64,000 bases of DNA from Winogradskyella sp. (GCF_013213835.1 NZ_JABSSU010000006.1:1-64000), one strand, 5' to 3'; positions 22,866 through 33,121 are shown, numbered from the stretch's first letter. The notes: generated by a model from the sequence alone, not told the origin. Numbers and translations: made by a program.

Positions 22866-25304
22866 TTATTGTTTTTCATTTTCTAGTAATTGGTCTAGCG
22901 CTATAAAATCTGGAACCAATACTTGTCTCGCTTTACTACCTTCAAAAGGACCTACAATTCCTGCAGCTTCCAGTTGATCTATAATTCTTCCAGCTCTATT
23001 GTATCCCAATTTTAGCTTTCGTTGTAATAGTGAAGCTGAACCTTGTTGGGCCGTCACAATAATTTCAGCAGCTTCTCTAAACAACTTATCTCTATCCGCA
23101 ATATCTATATCAAGATTTGTGCCATCGTCGCTACCTACATATTCTGGCAGTAAATGTGCATCTGGATAGGCTTTTTGCGATCCAATAAATTCTGTTATTT
23201 TTTCTACTTCTGGGGTATCTACAAAGGCACACTGTATACGGATAAGGTCATTACCTTGAGTATAAAGCATATCACCGCGACCAATTAATTGATCTGCACC
23301 TGCACCATCTAAAATGGTACGAGAATCTATTTTACTAGTTACCCTAAACGCTATTCTTGCTGGGAAATTGGCTTTTATAATCCCTGTAATAACATTAACT
23401 GAAGGTCTTTGTGTCGCAATAATTAAGTGAATCCCAATAGCTCTGGCTAATTGTGCTAAACGAGCAATTGGTGTTTCTACCTCTTTACCAGCAGTCATGA
23501 TTAGATCCGCAAACTCGTCAACCACAAGCACGATGTACGGTAAAAAGGCATGTCCATCATTAGGGTTAAGTTTACGAGCTTTAAACTTGGCATTGTATTC
23601 TGAAATATTTCTACAAAATGCATTTTTAAGCATTTCATATCTATTATCCATTTCAATACAAAGAGAGTTTAGCGTATTAATAACCTTGGTGTTATCTGTA
23701 ATGATAGCTTCTTCACTGTCTGGAAGTTTGGCCAAGTAATGACGTTCTATTTTGTTAAAAAGTGTCAATTCAACCTTTTTAGGATCTACAAGGACAAACT
23801 TTACTTCAGCAGGATGTTTTTTATAAAGTAATGACGTCAATACTGCATTTAAACCTACCGATTTACCTTGACCTGTGGCACCAGCCATAAGTAAGTGTGG
23901 CATTTTGGCTAAATCTACAACTAAGGTTTCGTTGCTAATGGTTTTACCAAGTGCCACTGGTAATTGCATTTTTGACTGTTGAAACTTTTGCGAAGCAATT
24001 ACTGAGCGCATTGATACAACCGTTGATTTCTTGTTTGGTACTTCAATACCAATAGTCCCTTTACCAGGAATTGGTGCAATAATTCTAATACCTAAAGCAG
24101 AAAGTGATAAAGCGATATCATCTTCAAGATTCTTAATCTTTGAAATTCTGATTCCGGCTTCTGGTACAATTTCGTACAAGGTTACTGTTGGACCTATGGT
24201 AGCCTTTATACTACTTATACCAATTTTATAATTACTAAGGGTTTCAACAATTTTATTTTTATTCTCCTCTAACTCATCTTGATTTATAGAAATACCTTCA
24301 TTATCATATTTCTTCAATAAATCTAATGGTGGAAACTGATATTTACTTAATTCTAAAGTAGGGTCAAATTGTCCGAAGTCTTCAACAAGTTTATCAGATA
24401 AATTATCAGTCTCGGACTTTTCTTCTTTAGTAGTTTCTACTTCAACCTTTAACTCTGGCTCAGGGATTTCAACCGTTTCTTCTTTTGGCTTTTCAGTAAC
24501 CTCAATTTTTAAATCTTCAGTATCTTTTTTAGGCTTTGAATAGTTACTTATGGTTGGTTCCGGATTTTCAAGCGGAATTTCAAATGCTGACTTTATAGCT
24601 TCTGCTTCTTCCGTAAAACTATTGTCCACAGTTGCAGTTTGAAATTCTTCGTTGTTGTCAGTTTCGAATTCTTTACTGTTGTCTTTTATGTTTTGCTTTG
24701 CACTATTGAATAGATTTAAAAATGTATCTCCAGTGACTTTAAAACGTATCGCTAAATATGTTATGAGTCCAAAGAGTAGAAGTAAAGCTGTTCCAATTTT
24801 ACCGATGTAATCTTGAAAGAAATGATTCATTTCAAACCCAACTGTTCCACCAAGTATATCGTAGGTGTGTGTAAAGAATCCTAATAAAATTGAAAGCCAA
24901 ATGACAATGAGCGTACCCCAAATCCAATGTTTGGCAAGTTTTTGTTTGTTGAGGTTTAGAGTGACATAGACCCCAGAAAGAAAAATTAATCCTGAAAATA
25001 TAAATGAAGGAATCCCAAAACCTTTACGAATAAACAAATCACTGATCCAAGCACCCAATTGGCTCGCCCAATTTTTATAGGTTTCAGATCGTTCCGGGAA
25101 ATTTGTAAGCACACTTTGATCTTCTTTACCAGTAACAATAAATGATAGAAACGAAATAAAAAGCAGTACGCCAAGTATAATTAACAAACTTCCAAAAACC
25201 AGTTTTTGTTGATTACTTAGTTTTAGTGAAGGCTTTTTGAAAGTAGTTTTCGGCTTTGCCTTAGCTTTGGATGTACTCTTCTTTTTAGTTGTTCGTTTTG
25301 CCAT
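22866..25304 (-). CDS. ftsK: DNA translocase FtsK/SpoIIIE
   Basis: An 812-aa protein that pumps DNA through the closing septum and activates XerCD. It has a basic N-terminus and four membrane helices within about residues 30-190. An acidic Pro/Glu-rich linker follows (about 215-320). The motor has Walker A GATGQGKS and Walker B LVVDEFADL. A winged-helix gamma domain closes the protein (about 745-800, ASLLQRKLKLGYNRAGRIID), which reads KOPS-type sites. It leads the operon with lolA and lptFG. A minus-strand TATTTTTG lies about 60 bp upstream of the ATG. Confidence 0.96.
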   Translation of the reverse strand: MAKRTTKKKSTSKAKAKPKTTFKKPSLKLSNQQKLVFGSLLIILGVLLFISFLSFIVTGKEDQSVLTNFPERSETYKNWASQLGAWISDLFIRKGFGIPSFIFSGLIFLSGVYVTLNLNKQKLAKHWIWGTLIVIWLSILLGFFTHTYDILGGTVGFEMNHFFQDYIGKIGTALLLLFGLITYLAIRFKVTGDTFLNLFNSAKQNIKDNSKEFETDNNEEFQTATVDNSFTEEAEAIKSAFEIPLENPEPTISNYSKPKKDTEDLKIEVTEKPKEETVEIPEPELKVEVETTKEEKSETDNLSDKLVEDFGQFDPTLELSKYQFPPLDLLKKYDNEGISINQDELEENKNKIVETLSNYKIGISSIKATIGPTVTLYEIVPEAGIRISKIKNLEDDIALSLSALGIRIIAPIPGKGTIGIEVPNKKSTVVSMRSVIASQKFQQSKMQLPVALGKTISNETLVVDLAKMPHLLMAGATGQGKSVGLNAVLTSLLYKKHPAEVKFVLVDPKKVELTLFNKIERHYLAKLPDSEEAIITDNTKVINTLNSLCIEMDNRYEMLKNAFCRNISEYNAKFKARKLNPNDGHAFLPYIVLVVDEFADLIMTAGKEVETPIARLAQLARAIGIHLIIATQRPSVNVITGIIKANFPARIAFRVTSKIDSRTILDGAGADQLIGRGDMLYTQGNDLIRIQCAFVDTPEVEKITEFIGSQKAYPDAHLLPEYVGSDDGTNLDIDIADRDKLFREAAEIIVTAQQGSASLLQRKLKLGYNRAGRIIDQLEAAGIVGPFEGSKARQVLVPDFIALDQLLENEKQ

Positions 25305-25363
25305 AGAGGTCTTGAAGAAGGACTTCAGTTTAAAGTCAATTGATAAACATTTAGTTGTAATCT

Positions 25364-25371
25364 CAAAAATA
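25364..25371 (-). promoter_or_regulatory. -7 element TATTTTTG of the ftsK operon
   Basis: The minus strand matches TAnnTTTG 60 bp before the ftsK ATG. The upstream TTG is unclear. Confidence 0.35.
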
Positions 25372-25405
25372 CAAATAACTAACGTTTATCCTAGTGGTTT
25401 TGGTA

Positions 25406-25777
25406 TTAAACCATTTTAGGTAAGTAAATAATTCCACCTATAATTACAGCCGTTATTGCTGCGATAAATACGGCGCCAGCAGCTACATCTTTAATAAGTC
25501 CTATTTTAGGGTGATGGTCTGGGTGAATGAAGTCAGAGATGTATTCAACAGCAGTATTCATACCTTCAATACTCATGATAAGACCAATCATGGCTATTTG
25601 AGCAATCCATTCGGTTTTAGAAATCTCGAAGTAAAATCCTGCGATAGTCATTACTACTGCAATAAAAACCTGAATTTTTATACTAGACTCAGTCTTTATA
25701 AGTAGGACCATGCCTTTAAAGGCATAGCCCACACTTTTAAGTCTATTGATAAGAAAAGATTCTTTTTTTTGTTGCAT
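25406..25777 (-). CDS. dgkA: Diacylglycerol/undecaprenol kinase family protein
   Basis: A 123-aa small membrane kinase with three helices (about 33-50, 54-72, 97-118). The family motif EGMNTAVEYISDF is at about 70-82, followed by KIGLIKDVAAGAV at about 91-103. It phosphorylates diacylglycerol or undecaprenol for lipid recycling; in Gram-positives the related enzyme uses undecaprenol, and the substrate here is not settled by sequence. It follows tpx by 9 bp, so both probably share one mRNA. Confidence 0.9.
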   Translation of the reverse strand: MQQKKESFLINRLKSVGYAFKGMVLLIKTESSIKIQVFIAVVMTIAGFYFEISKTEWIAQIAMIGLIMSIEGMNTAVEYISDFIHPDHHPKIGLIKDVAAGAVFIAAITAVIIGGIIYLPKMV

Positions 25778-25786
25778 TAAATAGGA

Positions 25787-26287
25787 TTAGGATAAGCTAT
25801 TAATAGCTGCATCATAATTCGGTTCATCAACGATTTCTCCTACCTGTTCTGTGTGCAATACAGACCCATCAGCATCTAAGACAATAACGCACCTAGAATG
25901 CAAGGTTTCTAAAGGTCCGTTTTTAAAAGCTAACCCGTAATTGGTTCCAAAATTACCGTTTTTATAATCAGAAAGTGTTTCAACATTTTCAATACCTTCT
26001 GCGCCACAAAAACGCGACATTGCAAATGGTAAATCTTTAGAAATACATAATACCTTGGTGTTTTCTAATTCACTTGCTTTTTTATTAAAAGTTCTTACAG
26101 ATTGTGCGCAAGTACCAGTATCTATACTTGGGAAAACATTTAACACCAATCTAGTACCCGAATAGTTCTCTAAAGTTTTATCTGCTAAGTCTGGAGCAGT
26201 TAACGTAAAATCTGGTGCTTTGCTACCGACTTCTGGTAAGTTGCCTATAGTTTCGACAGGATTTCCTCCTAATGTAATATTTGCCAT
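25787..26287 (-). CDS. tpx: Thiol peroxidase (atypical 2-Cys peroxiredoxin)
   Basis: A 166-aa Tpx, standard length. Peroxidatic Cys60 lies in FPSIDTGTC and resolving Cys94 in SRFCGAEG; both are intact. It reduces lipid and other hydroperoxides using thioredoxin. TAAATTTG with an upstream TTG on the minus strand gives it a good promoter; dgkA follows. Confidence 0.96.
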   Translation of the reverse strand: MANITLGGNPVETIGNLPEVGSKAPDFTLTAPDLADKTLENYSGTRLVLNVFPSIDTGTCAQSVRTFNKKASELENTKVLCISKDLPFAMSRFCGAEGIENVETLSDYKNGNFGTNYGLAFKNGPLETLHSRCVIVLDADGSVLHTEQVGEIVDEPNYDAAINSLS

Positions 26288-26307
26288 GTTTTAGGTTTTT
26301 AGTCTTA

Positions 26308-26334
26308 CAAATTTAATGATATTCTATCTGTCAA
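26308..26334 (-). promoter_or_regulatory. Promoter of tpx-dgkA
   Basis: The minus strand has TTG (26334-26332), a 16-bp spacer and TAAATTTG (26315-26308), about 20 bp before the tpx ATG. This is close to the flavobacterial consensus. Confidence 0.55.
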
Positions 26335-26359
26335 CTCCTAAAGAAATTATAATGTTTTG

Positions 26360-26384
26360 ACGGGAAAATTACCCTTTAATGGGG
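26360..26384. promoter_or_regulatory. GGG-CCC-GGGG inverted element before the lipoprotein gene
   Basis: CGGGAAAATTACCC followed by TTTAATGGGG makes alternating G and C triplets that can pair either way, about 60-85 bp before the ATG at 26445 in otherwise AT-rich DNA. It is a possible regulator-binding site; the regulator is unknown. Confidence 0.25.
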
Positions 26385-26444
26385 ATGTTTATGAATTACA
26401 AACATAGGTAGTTTTACACATCTAATAATTTAAAACTATCAATT

Positions 26445-28910
26445 ATGAAGAAGTATTTAATCTTATTGTTTTCGTTATGCATGTTTACATGTGATAAAAA
26501 AGACGAGTCCCTAGATCAAGAATTAATAGATCAGTTTAATACAGTGGTCTATGATAATGTGAGAATTGTGCAGCAAAATACTGAGTTATTAAGCTCTACG
26601 GAAGACATAATAAATGGAACCTTGGTTATTGAACCAGCGGATCAATTTGAAAATGTTGTAGCTGGTGATGTATTAATAGGCGAAGACAATGGAGGTTACT
26701 TAGTAAAGGTAATTGATAAAAATATAGAAGGTACTGTGGTTACTTTTGATGTCGAGCAAGCTAACTTAGAAGATGTTTTTGAACATGCAGAATTTAGTTT
26801 TTCCGCAAATCTTTCAGATGATGCTGGAAGAAATGGAGGTAATGGTTCTTCTAGGAATCAATCAATGAATGGGGAAGGTTTTAATTATGATTTTTCGAAT
26901 ACCGTGATTTATCAAGACGGGCCAATTGTTTTTAAGGTGGCTGATGGAAATGCTTCTTTTAATCCCGAATTTACTATTGATTTTGAATTTGAAGATGGAA
27001 TTCTTCAATTTTTTGAATTTAAGGCTGAAAATGCAGATTTAATAATTGATTGTGGTTTGTTTTTTGGACTTGAAGCTGGGGCTGCATTTAATACTTCTAC
27101 AACAATTGCTGAGTTCGATAAAACATTTACAACATTTGTAGGACTGGTGCCCGTTGTAGTTACAATTTCTACAGAATTAGTTGCAGAATTATCAATACAA
27201 GCAGATGGTCAGTTTGGTTTTACCGGCGGATTCGTTTCAAATAACTCTACAACATTTGGTGCAACTTATAACGATGGGGTTTGGAGTCATATAGGAGACA
27301 CAAACTCAACAATCACAGGTAAGCCAGTTGAAAATCCAGCTGTGGCTCAAATAAATCAAAATTTAACAATTACACCTAAGATGGATATAAAGTTCTATAA
27401 TATTGTAGGACCATATTGTACTCCAGTAATGACTGAAGATTTAGAGCTTGGTGTGAGCTTTGATAATACAAACCCAGATTGGAATGCAAAGGTAGATGCA
27501 GGACTAGATATTATTGTAGGTGCAGATGCTGAAATATTAGGAACAACCTTAGTCGATTTTAATACAAGTATATATTCTACAAGTACTACAGTATGGCAAG
27601 CGCCTACAACATTAGAAATTGTTTCGGGAAACGATCAAGAAGGAAGTCAAGGTGGTCTACTAGATGATCCTCTTAAGGTGAAAGTTACTGATAATATGGG
27701 AGATCCGGTATCGAATGTTCAAGTTTATTTTGATGTTACACCAGGTGATGGTGAGTTGAATGAAAGTAATGTTATGACAGATGATGAGGGCTTTGCTGAG
27801 GTACAGTGGACATTAGGTACATTTACTACAGAACAAACAGTTAATGTTGAAATAAAGAATTCTCAAGGTAATTCTATTGGTAGTGTATTGCAATTTACAG
27901 CTAGTGCTGAAGAAGCTGAAATATCTATAACTGGCGATTTGAACTTTGGTGAAGTTTCTATAGGTTCTACAGAAGATCGAATTTTTACAATAGAAAATGA
28001 GTCATTGACAGATGTAAATGTATCTTCAATAGATGTACCAAACGGATTTACAATTAATTGGAATAATGGACTTATTCCATCCGAATCTGTTCAAGAGATA
28101 ACCGTTACATTTTCACCAACTGAATTGCAAGAATATACTGGGGATATCATAATAAATAATAATGTTGATGATATTAATAATCTTATTTCTGTGAGTGGAA
28201 CAGGAGTAGTAGAAGATGCAATAAGTTTAACAGGTGATTTAGACTTTGGTGATGTAGAAATCAATTCAACAGCAACTAGAGTATTGACGATTCAAAATAA
28301 TACAATCATACCAATTATGGTAAATTCAATAACATTACCAAATGGATTTACTGCAAATTGGACTAATGGAATGATAGACGGACAATCATCACAGTTGGTT
28401 GATATTATATTCCAACCCACTAACATACAATCATACTCAGGAATAGTAATTGTAAATAATGATTTGGATTCAGAAAATAATACAATTTCAATAGTTGGTG
28501 ACGGCGTTGAGGTGTCTGAAGGTATAGAAGGCCCTTGGTTGACCTCATATGACAATCCTTGTTCTTCAGGAAATTTTTATAATAACAGAGAGTTAATATT
28601 TGAAGCTATTAATGATAACTCGGGGATTATTAATATCGATGAATTTATTCATACCTGGGATACGATTTCAGAAAGCACATATGATTTTGACACTGATACT
28701 GGGGTTTTAACAGTTATTATCAATACAAGTGTTACCAATTTCGCAGGAGATTCTGGTTACAGAAATTTCTCTTTTACCGGTACATTAGATCCAAGTACAG
28801 ATGTCTATTCAGGAAGTTTTAATTATCAATTATTCATTGATAATGGACCCGGATTTACCAATACAAACACCATATGTAATGGCACCATGACCCTTTCAAG
28901 ACCTGAATAA
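26445..28910 (+). CDS. Surface lipoprotein with Ig-like and tandem choice-of-anchor D (ASH-like) domains
   Basis: An 821-aa lipoprotein (signal MKKYLILLFSLCMFTC, lipid Cys16). The N-terminal half (about 30-380) is beta-rich and not recognised. A bacterial Ig-like domain of the Big_1 type covers about 385-480 (LKVKVTDNMGDPVSNVQVYF). Two near-identical ASH/choice-of-anchor D repeats lie at about 488-590 and 593-690 (LNFGEVSIGST..., LDFGDVEINST...). The last 120 residues form a lipocalin-like or unknown beta domain (GPWLTSYDNPCSSGNFYNN). Probably an outer-membrane surface or adhesion protein. It faces pheT across a bidirectional terminator. Confidence 0.75.
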   Translation: MKKYLILLFSLCMFTCDKKDESLDQELIDQFNTVVYDNVRIVQQNTELLSSTEDIINGTLVIEPADQFENVVAGDVLIGEDNGGYLVKVIDKNIEGTVVTFDVEQANLEDVFEHAEFSFSANLSDDAGRNGGNGSSRNQSMNGEGFNYDFSNTVIYQDGPIVFKVADGNASFNPEFTIDFEFEDGILQFFEFKAENADLIIDCGLFFGLEAGAAFNTSTTIAEFDKTFTTFVGLVPVVVTISTELVAELSIQADGQFGFTGGFVSNNSTTFGATYNDGVWSHIGDTNSTITGKPVENPAVAQINQNLTITPKMDIKFYNIVGPYCTPVMTEDLELGVSFDNTNPDWNAKVDAGLDIIVGADAEILGTTLVDFNTSIYSTSTTVWQAPTTLEIVSGNDQEGSQGGLLDDPLKVKVTDNMGDPVSNVQVYFDVTPGDGELNESNVMTDDEGFAEVQWTLGTFTTEQTVNVEIKNSQGNSIGSVLQFTASAEEAEISITGDLNFGEVSIGSTEDRIFTIENESLTDVNVSSIDVPNGFTINWNNGLIPSESVQEITVTFSPTELQEYTGDIIINNNVDDINNLISVSGTGVVEDAISLTGDLDFGDVEINSTATRVLTIQNNTIIPIMVNSITLPNGFTANWTNGMIDGQSSQLVDIIFQPTNIQSYSGIVIVNNDLDSENNTISIVGDGVEVSEGIEGPWLTSYDNPCSSGNFYNNRELIFEAINDNSGIINIDEFIHTWDTISESTYDFDTDTGVLTVIINTSVTNFAGDSGYRNFSFTGTLDPSTDVYSGSFNYQLFIDNGPGFTNTNTICNGTMTLSRPE

Positions 28911-28913
28911 ATA

Positions 28914-28947
28914 AAAAAGCCCTCTGAAAATTTTTAGAGGGCTTTTT
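28914..28947. terminator. Bidirectional terminator
   Basis: A perfect 12-bp stem AAAAAGCCCTCT / AGAGGGCTTTTT with a 10-nt loop and T-runs on both strands, between the lipoprotein gene and pheT. Confidence 0.92.
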
Positions 28948-28963
28948 CTATATTGTGTACTTT

Positions 28964-31390
28964 TTACCTCAACTCAGCACCTAATTTACTTTCAAAATTA
29001 GACTGTAGTTTAGACATAATTTTATCAATTTGCTTATCGTTTAGTGTTTTGTTCTCATCTTGAAGCGTAAAACTCACCGCATAACTCTTTTTGCCTTCAG
29101 GAAGGTTTTTACCTTCATAGACATCAAAGAGATTTACACTTTTTAGCAATTGCTTTTCAGTTTGTTTTGCAATTGTGTGAATGTCTTCAAATGTTACCTT
29201 GTTATCTAACAATAAGGCGAAGTCTCGTCGTACTTCAGGATATTTTGGGATGGCTTTAAACTTAATTTTATTGTGCTTAGCCATTTCTAAAACATTATCC
29301 CAATTAAAGTCAGCAAATAATACATTTTGAGATATACCAAAATGCTTCAATATAGATTTTTTAACCAATCCGAAATCTACCAATGTTTTCTTTCCGATAG
29401 ATAATGATACACCTTCGCTAAGGTTTTTAGATTTTGTCGGAGATGATTTAAATCTTCCCAAGCCTAAACGTTCTAAAACAGCTTCTACTGTTCCTTTTAA
29501 ATAGAAAAAGTCACTTGGTGTTGCAGAGGTGTTCCAACGTTCTTCTGTTTTATTACCAGATACAAACACAGATAGATGTTTATGTTCTTCGCGTTCCTCA
29601 GAATATTGGTGATAAGTTTTGCCGAATTCAAAAAGCTTAAGATCACTTCTCTTTCTATTTATGTTGTGAGCTACAGCTTCTAAACCTGAGAATAATAAAG
29701 ATTGTCTCATCACTTCTAGATCATTACTCAACGGATTAAGCATTGCGATGTTGTGATCTGCGTTATAAGCTTCACTTAACTCCGCGTATTTAGGTGATGT
29801 CAATGAATTAGACATAATCTCAAAGAAGCCTTGCGATGCTAATTGATTACCAATAATGTTTTGAAGTTTGTAATCTTCAAACTTAGAAGAATTAGAAATT
29901 GAGGCGTTCAGTTTTTCTGTTGTTCCAACATTATTATAACCGTAAACTCTTAAGATTTCCTCAATAATATCTGCTTCACGTTGCACATCGTTTCTATACG
30001 CTGGTACTGTAAGTCCTAAACCAGCTTCTGTAACGTTATTCACTTTTATTTCTAAAGAGGTCAAAATACTTTTTATGGTTTCTCTTGGTATTTCCTCGCC
30101 AATTAAACGCTTTGCATTGTCAAAGCTTAGACGTACCTCAAAATCCTTTATTTTATTAGGGTAGGCATCAGAAACATCGCTTGTGATTTCACCACCTGCA
30201 ATTTCTGTAATCAATAAAGCGGCACGCTTTAACGCATATTCTGTAATATTAGGGTCAATACCTCTTTCGAATCTAAATGACGCATCTGTGTTTAATCCAT
30301 GACGCTTAGCCGTTTTTCTTACGCTAACAGGATCAAAATATGCACTCTCTAAAAAGACGTTAATTGTGCCATCTGTAACACCAGAATCTATTCCACCAAA
30401 AACACCTGCAATACACAATGGTTTTTCGGCATCACAAATCATTAAATCATCTTCATGCAATTCTCTTACAACACCATCTAAAGTAGTAAATTTAGTACCT
30501 GCTTTACAGGTTTTTACTTCAACTTTGTTGTTTGCAATTTTGTTAGCGTCAAAGGCATGGAGTGGTTGCCCCAACTCATGTAAAACATAATTGGTAATAT
30601 CTACAATATTGTTTATAGGTGATAACCCGATAGCCTTAAGTCTATTTTGTAACCATAGCGGTGATGCAGCCACTTTAATCCCAGAAATTGTAACACCACA
30701 ATAGCGCGGACATTTTTCTTTATCTTGAACGTCAACATCAATCTTAAGAGATCTTGCGTCTACGTGATAAGACATTACTGAAGGTGTAATTAACTCAAGG
30801 TTAATTTCCTTTTGTAATAAACCGGCTTTTAAATCTCTTGCAACACCAAAATGACTCATTGCATCAGCACGATTAGGTGTTAAACCAATCTCAAATACCT
30901 CATCGTTTTCTATTTCGAAAACTTCAGAAGCTGGCGTACCAACAATTAAGTCTTCATCTAGAACCTTTATACCATCATGAGACTCACCAAGACCTAACTC
31001 GTCTTCCGCACAAATCATCCCGAAGCTTTCTTCACCACGAATCTTTCCTTTTTTTATTTTCCAAGCTTCACCTTCTGCTGTATACAATGTCGTACCTATT
31101 GTAGCTACGGGTACTTTTTGTCCAGCGGCTACATTTGGCGCACCACATACAATTTGAACAGGGTCTTCTTCACCAATATTAACTGTAGTTACTTTTAGTC
31201 GGTCTGCATTTGGGTGTTGCTTACATGTTAAAACTTCACCTACAACAATACCTTTTAATCCACCTTTTACTGATTCGAATTGTTCAATGCCTTCTATTTC
31301 TAATCCAAGATCCGTAAGTAATTCGCCAGTTGACTCTGCGTCCCAGTCTGTTTTTATAAACTGCTTAAGCCAGTTATATGATATCTTCAT
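28964..31390 (-). CDS. pheT: Phenylalanyl-tRNA synthetase beta subunit
   Basis: 808 aa, normal length. The order is an N-terminal tRNA-binding OB domain (about 40-155, IVGEVLTCKQHPNADRLKVT), B3/B4 editing domain (about 210-400, with GISP-like SPINNIVDITNYVL), B5 domain (about 405-480), a catalytic-like core and a C-terminal ferredoxin-like anticodon-binding domain (about 715-808, KYPEVRRDFALLLDN). Together with PheS it charges tRNA-Phe; pheS is not in this window, which is usual when the two genes are split. A TATCTTTG element lies 22 bp upstream of the ATG. Confidence 0.98.
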   Translation of the reverse strand: MKISYNWLKQFIKTDWDAESTGELLTDLGLEIEGIEQFESVKGGLKGIVVGEVLTCKQHPNADRLKVTTVNIGEEDPVQIVCGAPNVAAGQKVPVATIGTTLYTAEGEAWKIKKGKIRGEESFGMICAEDELGLGESHDGIKVLDEDLIVGTPASEVFEIENDEVFEIGLTPNRADAMSHFGVARDLKAGLLQKEINLELITPSVMSYHVDARSLKIDVDVQDKEKCPRYCGVTISGIKVAASPLWLQNRLKAIGLSPINNIVDITNYVLHELGQPLHAFDANKIANNKVEVKTCKAGTKFTTLDGVVRELHEDDLMICDAEKPLCIAGVFGGIDSGVTDGTINVFLESAYFDPVSVRKTAKRHGLNTDASFRFERGIDPNITEYALKRAALLITEIAGGEITSDVSDAYPNKIKDFEVRLSFDNAKRLIGEEIPRETIKSILTSLEIKVNNVTEAGLGLTVPAYRNDVQREADIIEEILRVYGYNNVGTTEKLNASISNSSKFEDYKLQNIIGNQLASQGFFEIMSNSLTSPKYAELSEAYNADHNIAMLNPLSNDLEVMRQSLLFSGLEAVAHNINRKRSDLKLFEFGKTYHQYSEEREEHKHLSVFVSGNKTEERWNTSATPSDFFYLKGTVEAVLERLGLGRFKSSPTKSKNLSEGVSLSIGKKTLVDFGLVKKSILKHFGISQNVLFADFNWDNVLEMAKHNKIKFKAIPKYPEVRRDFALLLDNKVTFEDIHTIAKQTEKQLLKSVNLFDVYEGKNLPEGKKSYAVSFTLQDENKTLNDKQIDKIMSKLQSNFESKLGAELR

Positions 31391-31411
31391 AATTTCAGTT
31401 CAATGAAGCCA

Positions 31412-31419
31412 CAAAGATA
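31412..31419 (-). promoter_or_regulatory. -7 element TATCTTTG of pheT
   Basis: Minus-strand match to TAnnTTTG, 21 bp before the pheT start. No clear TTG was seen at the expected distance. Confidence 0.45.
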
Positions 31420-31488
31420 AAAATACTTGTATGTTAATGAAACTTGAATATGCTTTTTTATGTAAGGTATTTGTTGTTATTTCGATTA

Positions 31489-32745
31489 ATGAAAAAACCT
31501 TTAATTATGTCTAGATATATTCTTTTATTAACCGTATTGTCTATCTTTTCGTGTAAACAAGAAGTTTCACAACAAACAAAAGAAACTAAAGCTCTTAAAG
31601 TTGGCACTTACAGGGCTCTTTTAGAAGTTCAGGACGATGAATTATTACCTTTTATTTTTGAGGTAGTGTCTAAAGATGAATTGAAGATTTATAATGCAGA
31701 AGAAATTATAGAGGTTGATGAGATTCTTTATAAAAACGATTCAGTATTTATCACTACACCAGTATTTGAAGGTTATATAGCTGCTGCTTTTAAAGGTGAT
31801 AATTTGCAAGGAAGTTTTATAAAGGAAAGTTTAAATAGGGTAGTACCATTTGCAGCTGAATATGGTGAGTTGGGTTCGATAAAACGATTTGAAACGTCAA
31901 AGAATGCGACTTCAGATGTCACCGGAATTTGGGAAACCACTTTTAGTCCCGGAATTGAAGGTGATGCATACATCGCGAAAGGTATTTTTAAACAAACTGG
32001 TAATTCGGTTACAGGTACATTTAGAACAACAACAGGTGATTATCGCTATCTTGAAGGAACTGTAGATGGAGAAACGATGAAACTTTCCACTTTTGATGGT
32101 GCACATGCTTTTTTATTCACCGCTAAAGTGACAGACACAACTTTAGAAGGTACTTTTTATTCTGGGAACCACTGGAAAGAACCATTTATAGCCAAGCGAA
32201 ATGCTGATTACGAATTGCCAAGTGCTAATGAGCTTACTTTTTTGAAGGAAGGATATGATAGTATTGACTTTACGTTTCCAAATACTTCAGATGAATTGGT
32301 AGGTTTGAAAGATGATCGATTTAAAGATAAAGTTGTGGTAGTTCAAATTATGGGTACTTGGTGCCCGAACTGTCTTGATGAAAGTAAATATTATGCTGAC
32401 TATTACAAAAAGAATAAAGACAAAGATATAGAGTTTATTGCCTTAGCTTTTGAGTATGCAAAAGATAAAGAAAGTGCTTTTAGTCGCATTGATCGATTGG
32501 CATCTCGTATTAATATTGAATATCCTATATTATTAGCACAATATGGTTCATCTAGCAAAGTGAAAGCTAATGAGAAGTTACCCATGTTGAATCACGTATT
32601 GTCATATCCAACCTCTATTTTTATAGATAAAAAAGGAATAGTGCGCAAAATTCATACTGGTTTTAATGGCCCAGCTACCGGTGAAAAATATGTTGAATTT
32701 AAAGCGGAATTTGAGAGTTTTTTAGACCTATTATTGTCTGAATAA
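31489..32745 (+). CDS. TlpA-like thioredoxin-fold lipoprotein
   Basis: A 418-aa protein from the ATG at 31489 (MKKPLIMSRYILLLTVLSIF, lipid Cys22). Upstream in-frame codons give an unlikely double hydrophobic leader. The N-terminal 250 residues are beta-rich (VTGIWETTF, GTFRTTTGDYRYLEG) and bind something unknown. The C-terminal thioredoxin/AhpC-TSA domain has the redox motif C292-P-N-C295 and a cis-Pro region YPTSIFID. It is a periplasmic disulfide reductase-like protein anchored in a membrane, a common Bacteroidota design. Confidence 0.85.
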   Translation: MKKPLIMSRYILLLTVLSIFSCKQEVSQQTKETKALKVGTYRALLEVQDDELLPFIFEVVSKDELKIYNAEEIIEVDEILYKNDSVFITTPVFEGYIAAAFKGDNLQGSFIKESLNRVVPFAAEYGELGSIKRFETSKNATSDVTGIWETTFSPGIEGDAYIAKGIFKQTGNSVTGTFRTTTGDYRYLEGTVDGETMKLSTFDGAHAFLFTAKVTDTTLEGTFYSGNHWKEPFIAKRNADYELPSANELTFLKEGYDSIDFTFPNTSDELVGLKDDRFKDKVVVVQIMGTWCPNCLDESKYYADYYKKNKDKDIEFIALAFEYAKDKESAFSRIDRLASRINIEYPILLAQYGSSSKVKANEKLPMLNHVLSYPTSIFIDKKGIVRKIHTGFNGPATGEKYVEFKAEFESFLDLLLSE

Positions 32746-32769
32746 ATAGAGAAGTCTACGCTATTTATT
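32741..32769. terminator. AT-rich hairpin between convergent genes
   Basis: AATAAATAG at 32741-32749 pairs perfectly with CTATTTATT at 32761-32769 across an 11-nt loop, overlapping the stop of the TlpA-like gene. It is a weak terminator at best. Confidence 0.35.
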
Positions 32770-32794
32770 ATCTTTTAAATAAATTATATCAGTG

Positions 32795-33121
32795 CTAGTG
32801 AAGCCAAAAGTAGGCGTACAATGCTATGGCTATAATACAACTTATGAGATTAGTTTTAGATGTTTCAAACTCAGTTTTATAGGCCATTTTCAATGATCTT
32901 ATAATTAATGGTAGCGATATTACGATTAAAGGAAGATAAAATATAAGGTTAGTAGCTAGCTTATTGGTTTTTTCAGGTGAACTTCCTAATCCTTTGTCTA
33001 GAATAAAGTAATAGGTCAAAAATATTAGAATAGAAGAGGAAATATAAATTATTGCAAAAACTATTGCATGTAAGCAAATAGAAAGGACATTTGTTCTTGC
33101 TGATAAAATTTTCTTCAGCAT
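32795..33121 (-). CDS. Small membrane protein of unknown function
   Basis: A 108-aa protein with three hydrophobic helices (about 14-38, 51-72 and 88-106). No family recognised. It lies 41 bp after the S41 peptidase gene on the same strand and may be the last gene of the ChaN-S41 cluster. Confidence 0.55.
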   Translation of the reverse strand: MLKKILSARTNVLSICLHAIVFAIIYISSSILIFLTYYFILDKGLGSSPEKTNKLATNLIFYLPLIVISLPLIIRSLKMAYKTEFETSKTNLISCIIAIALYAYFWLH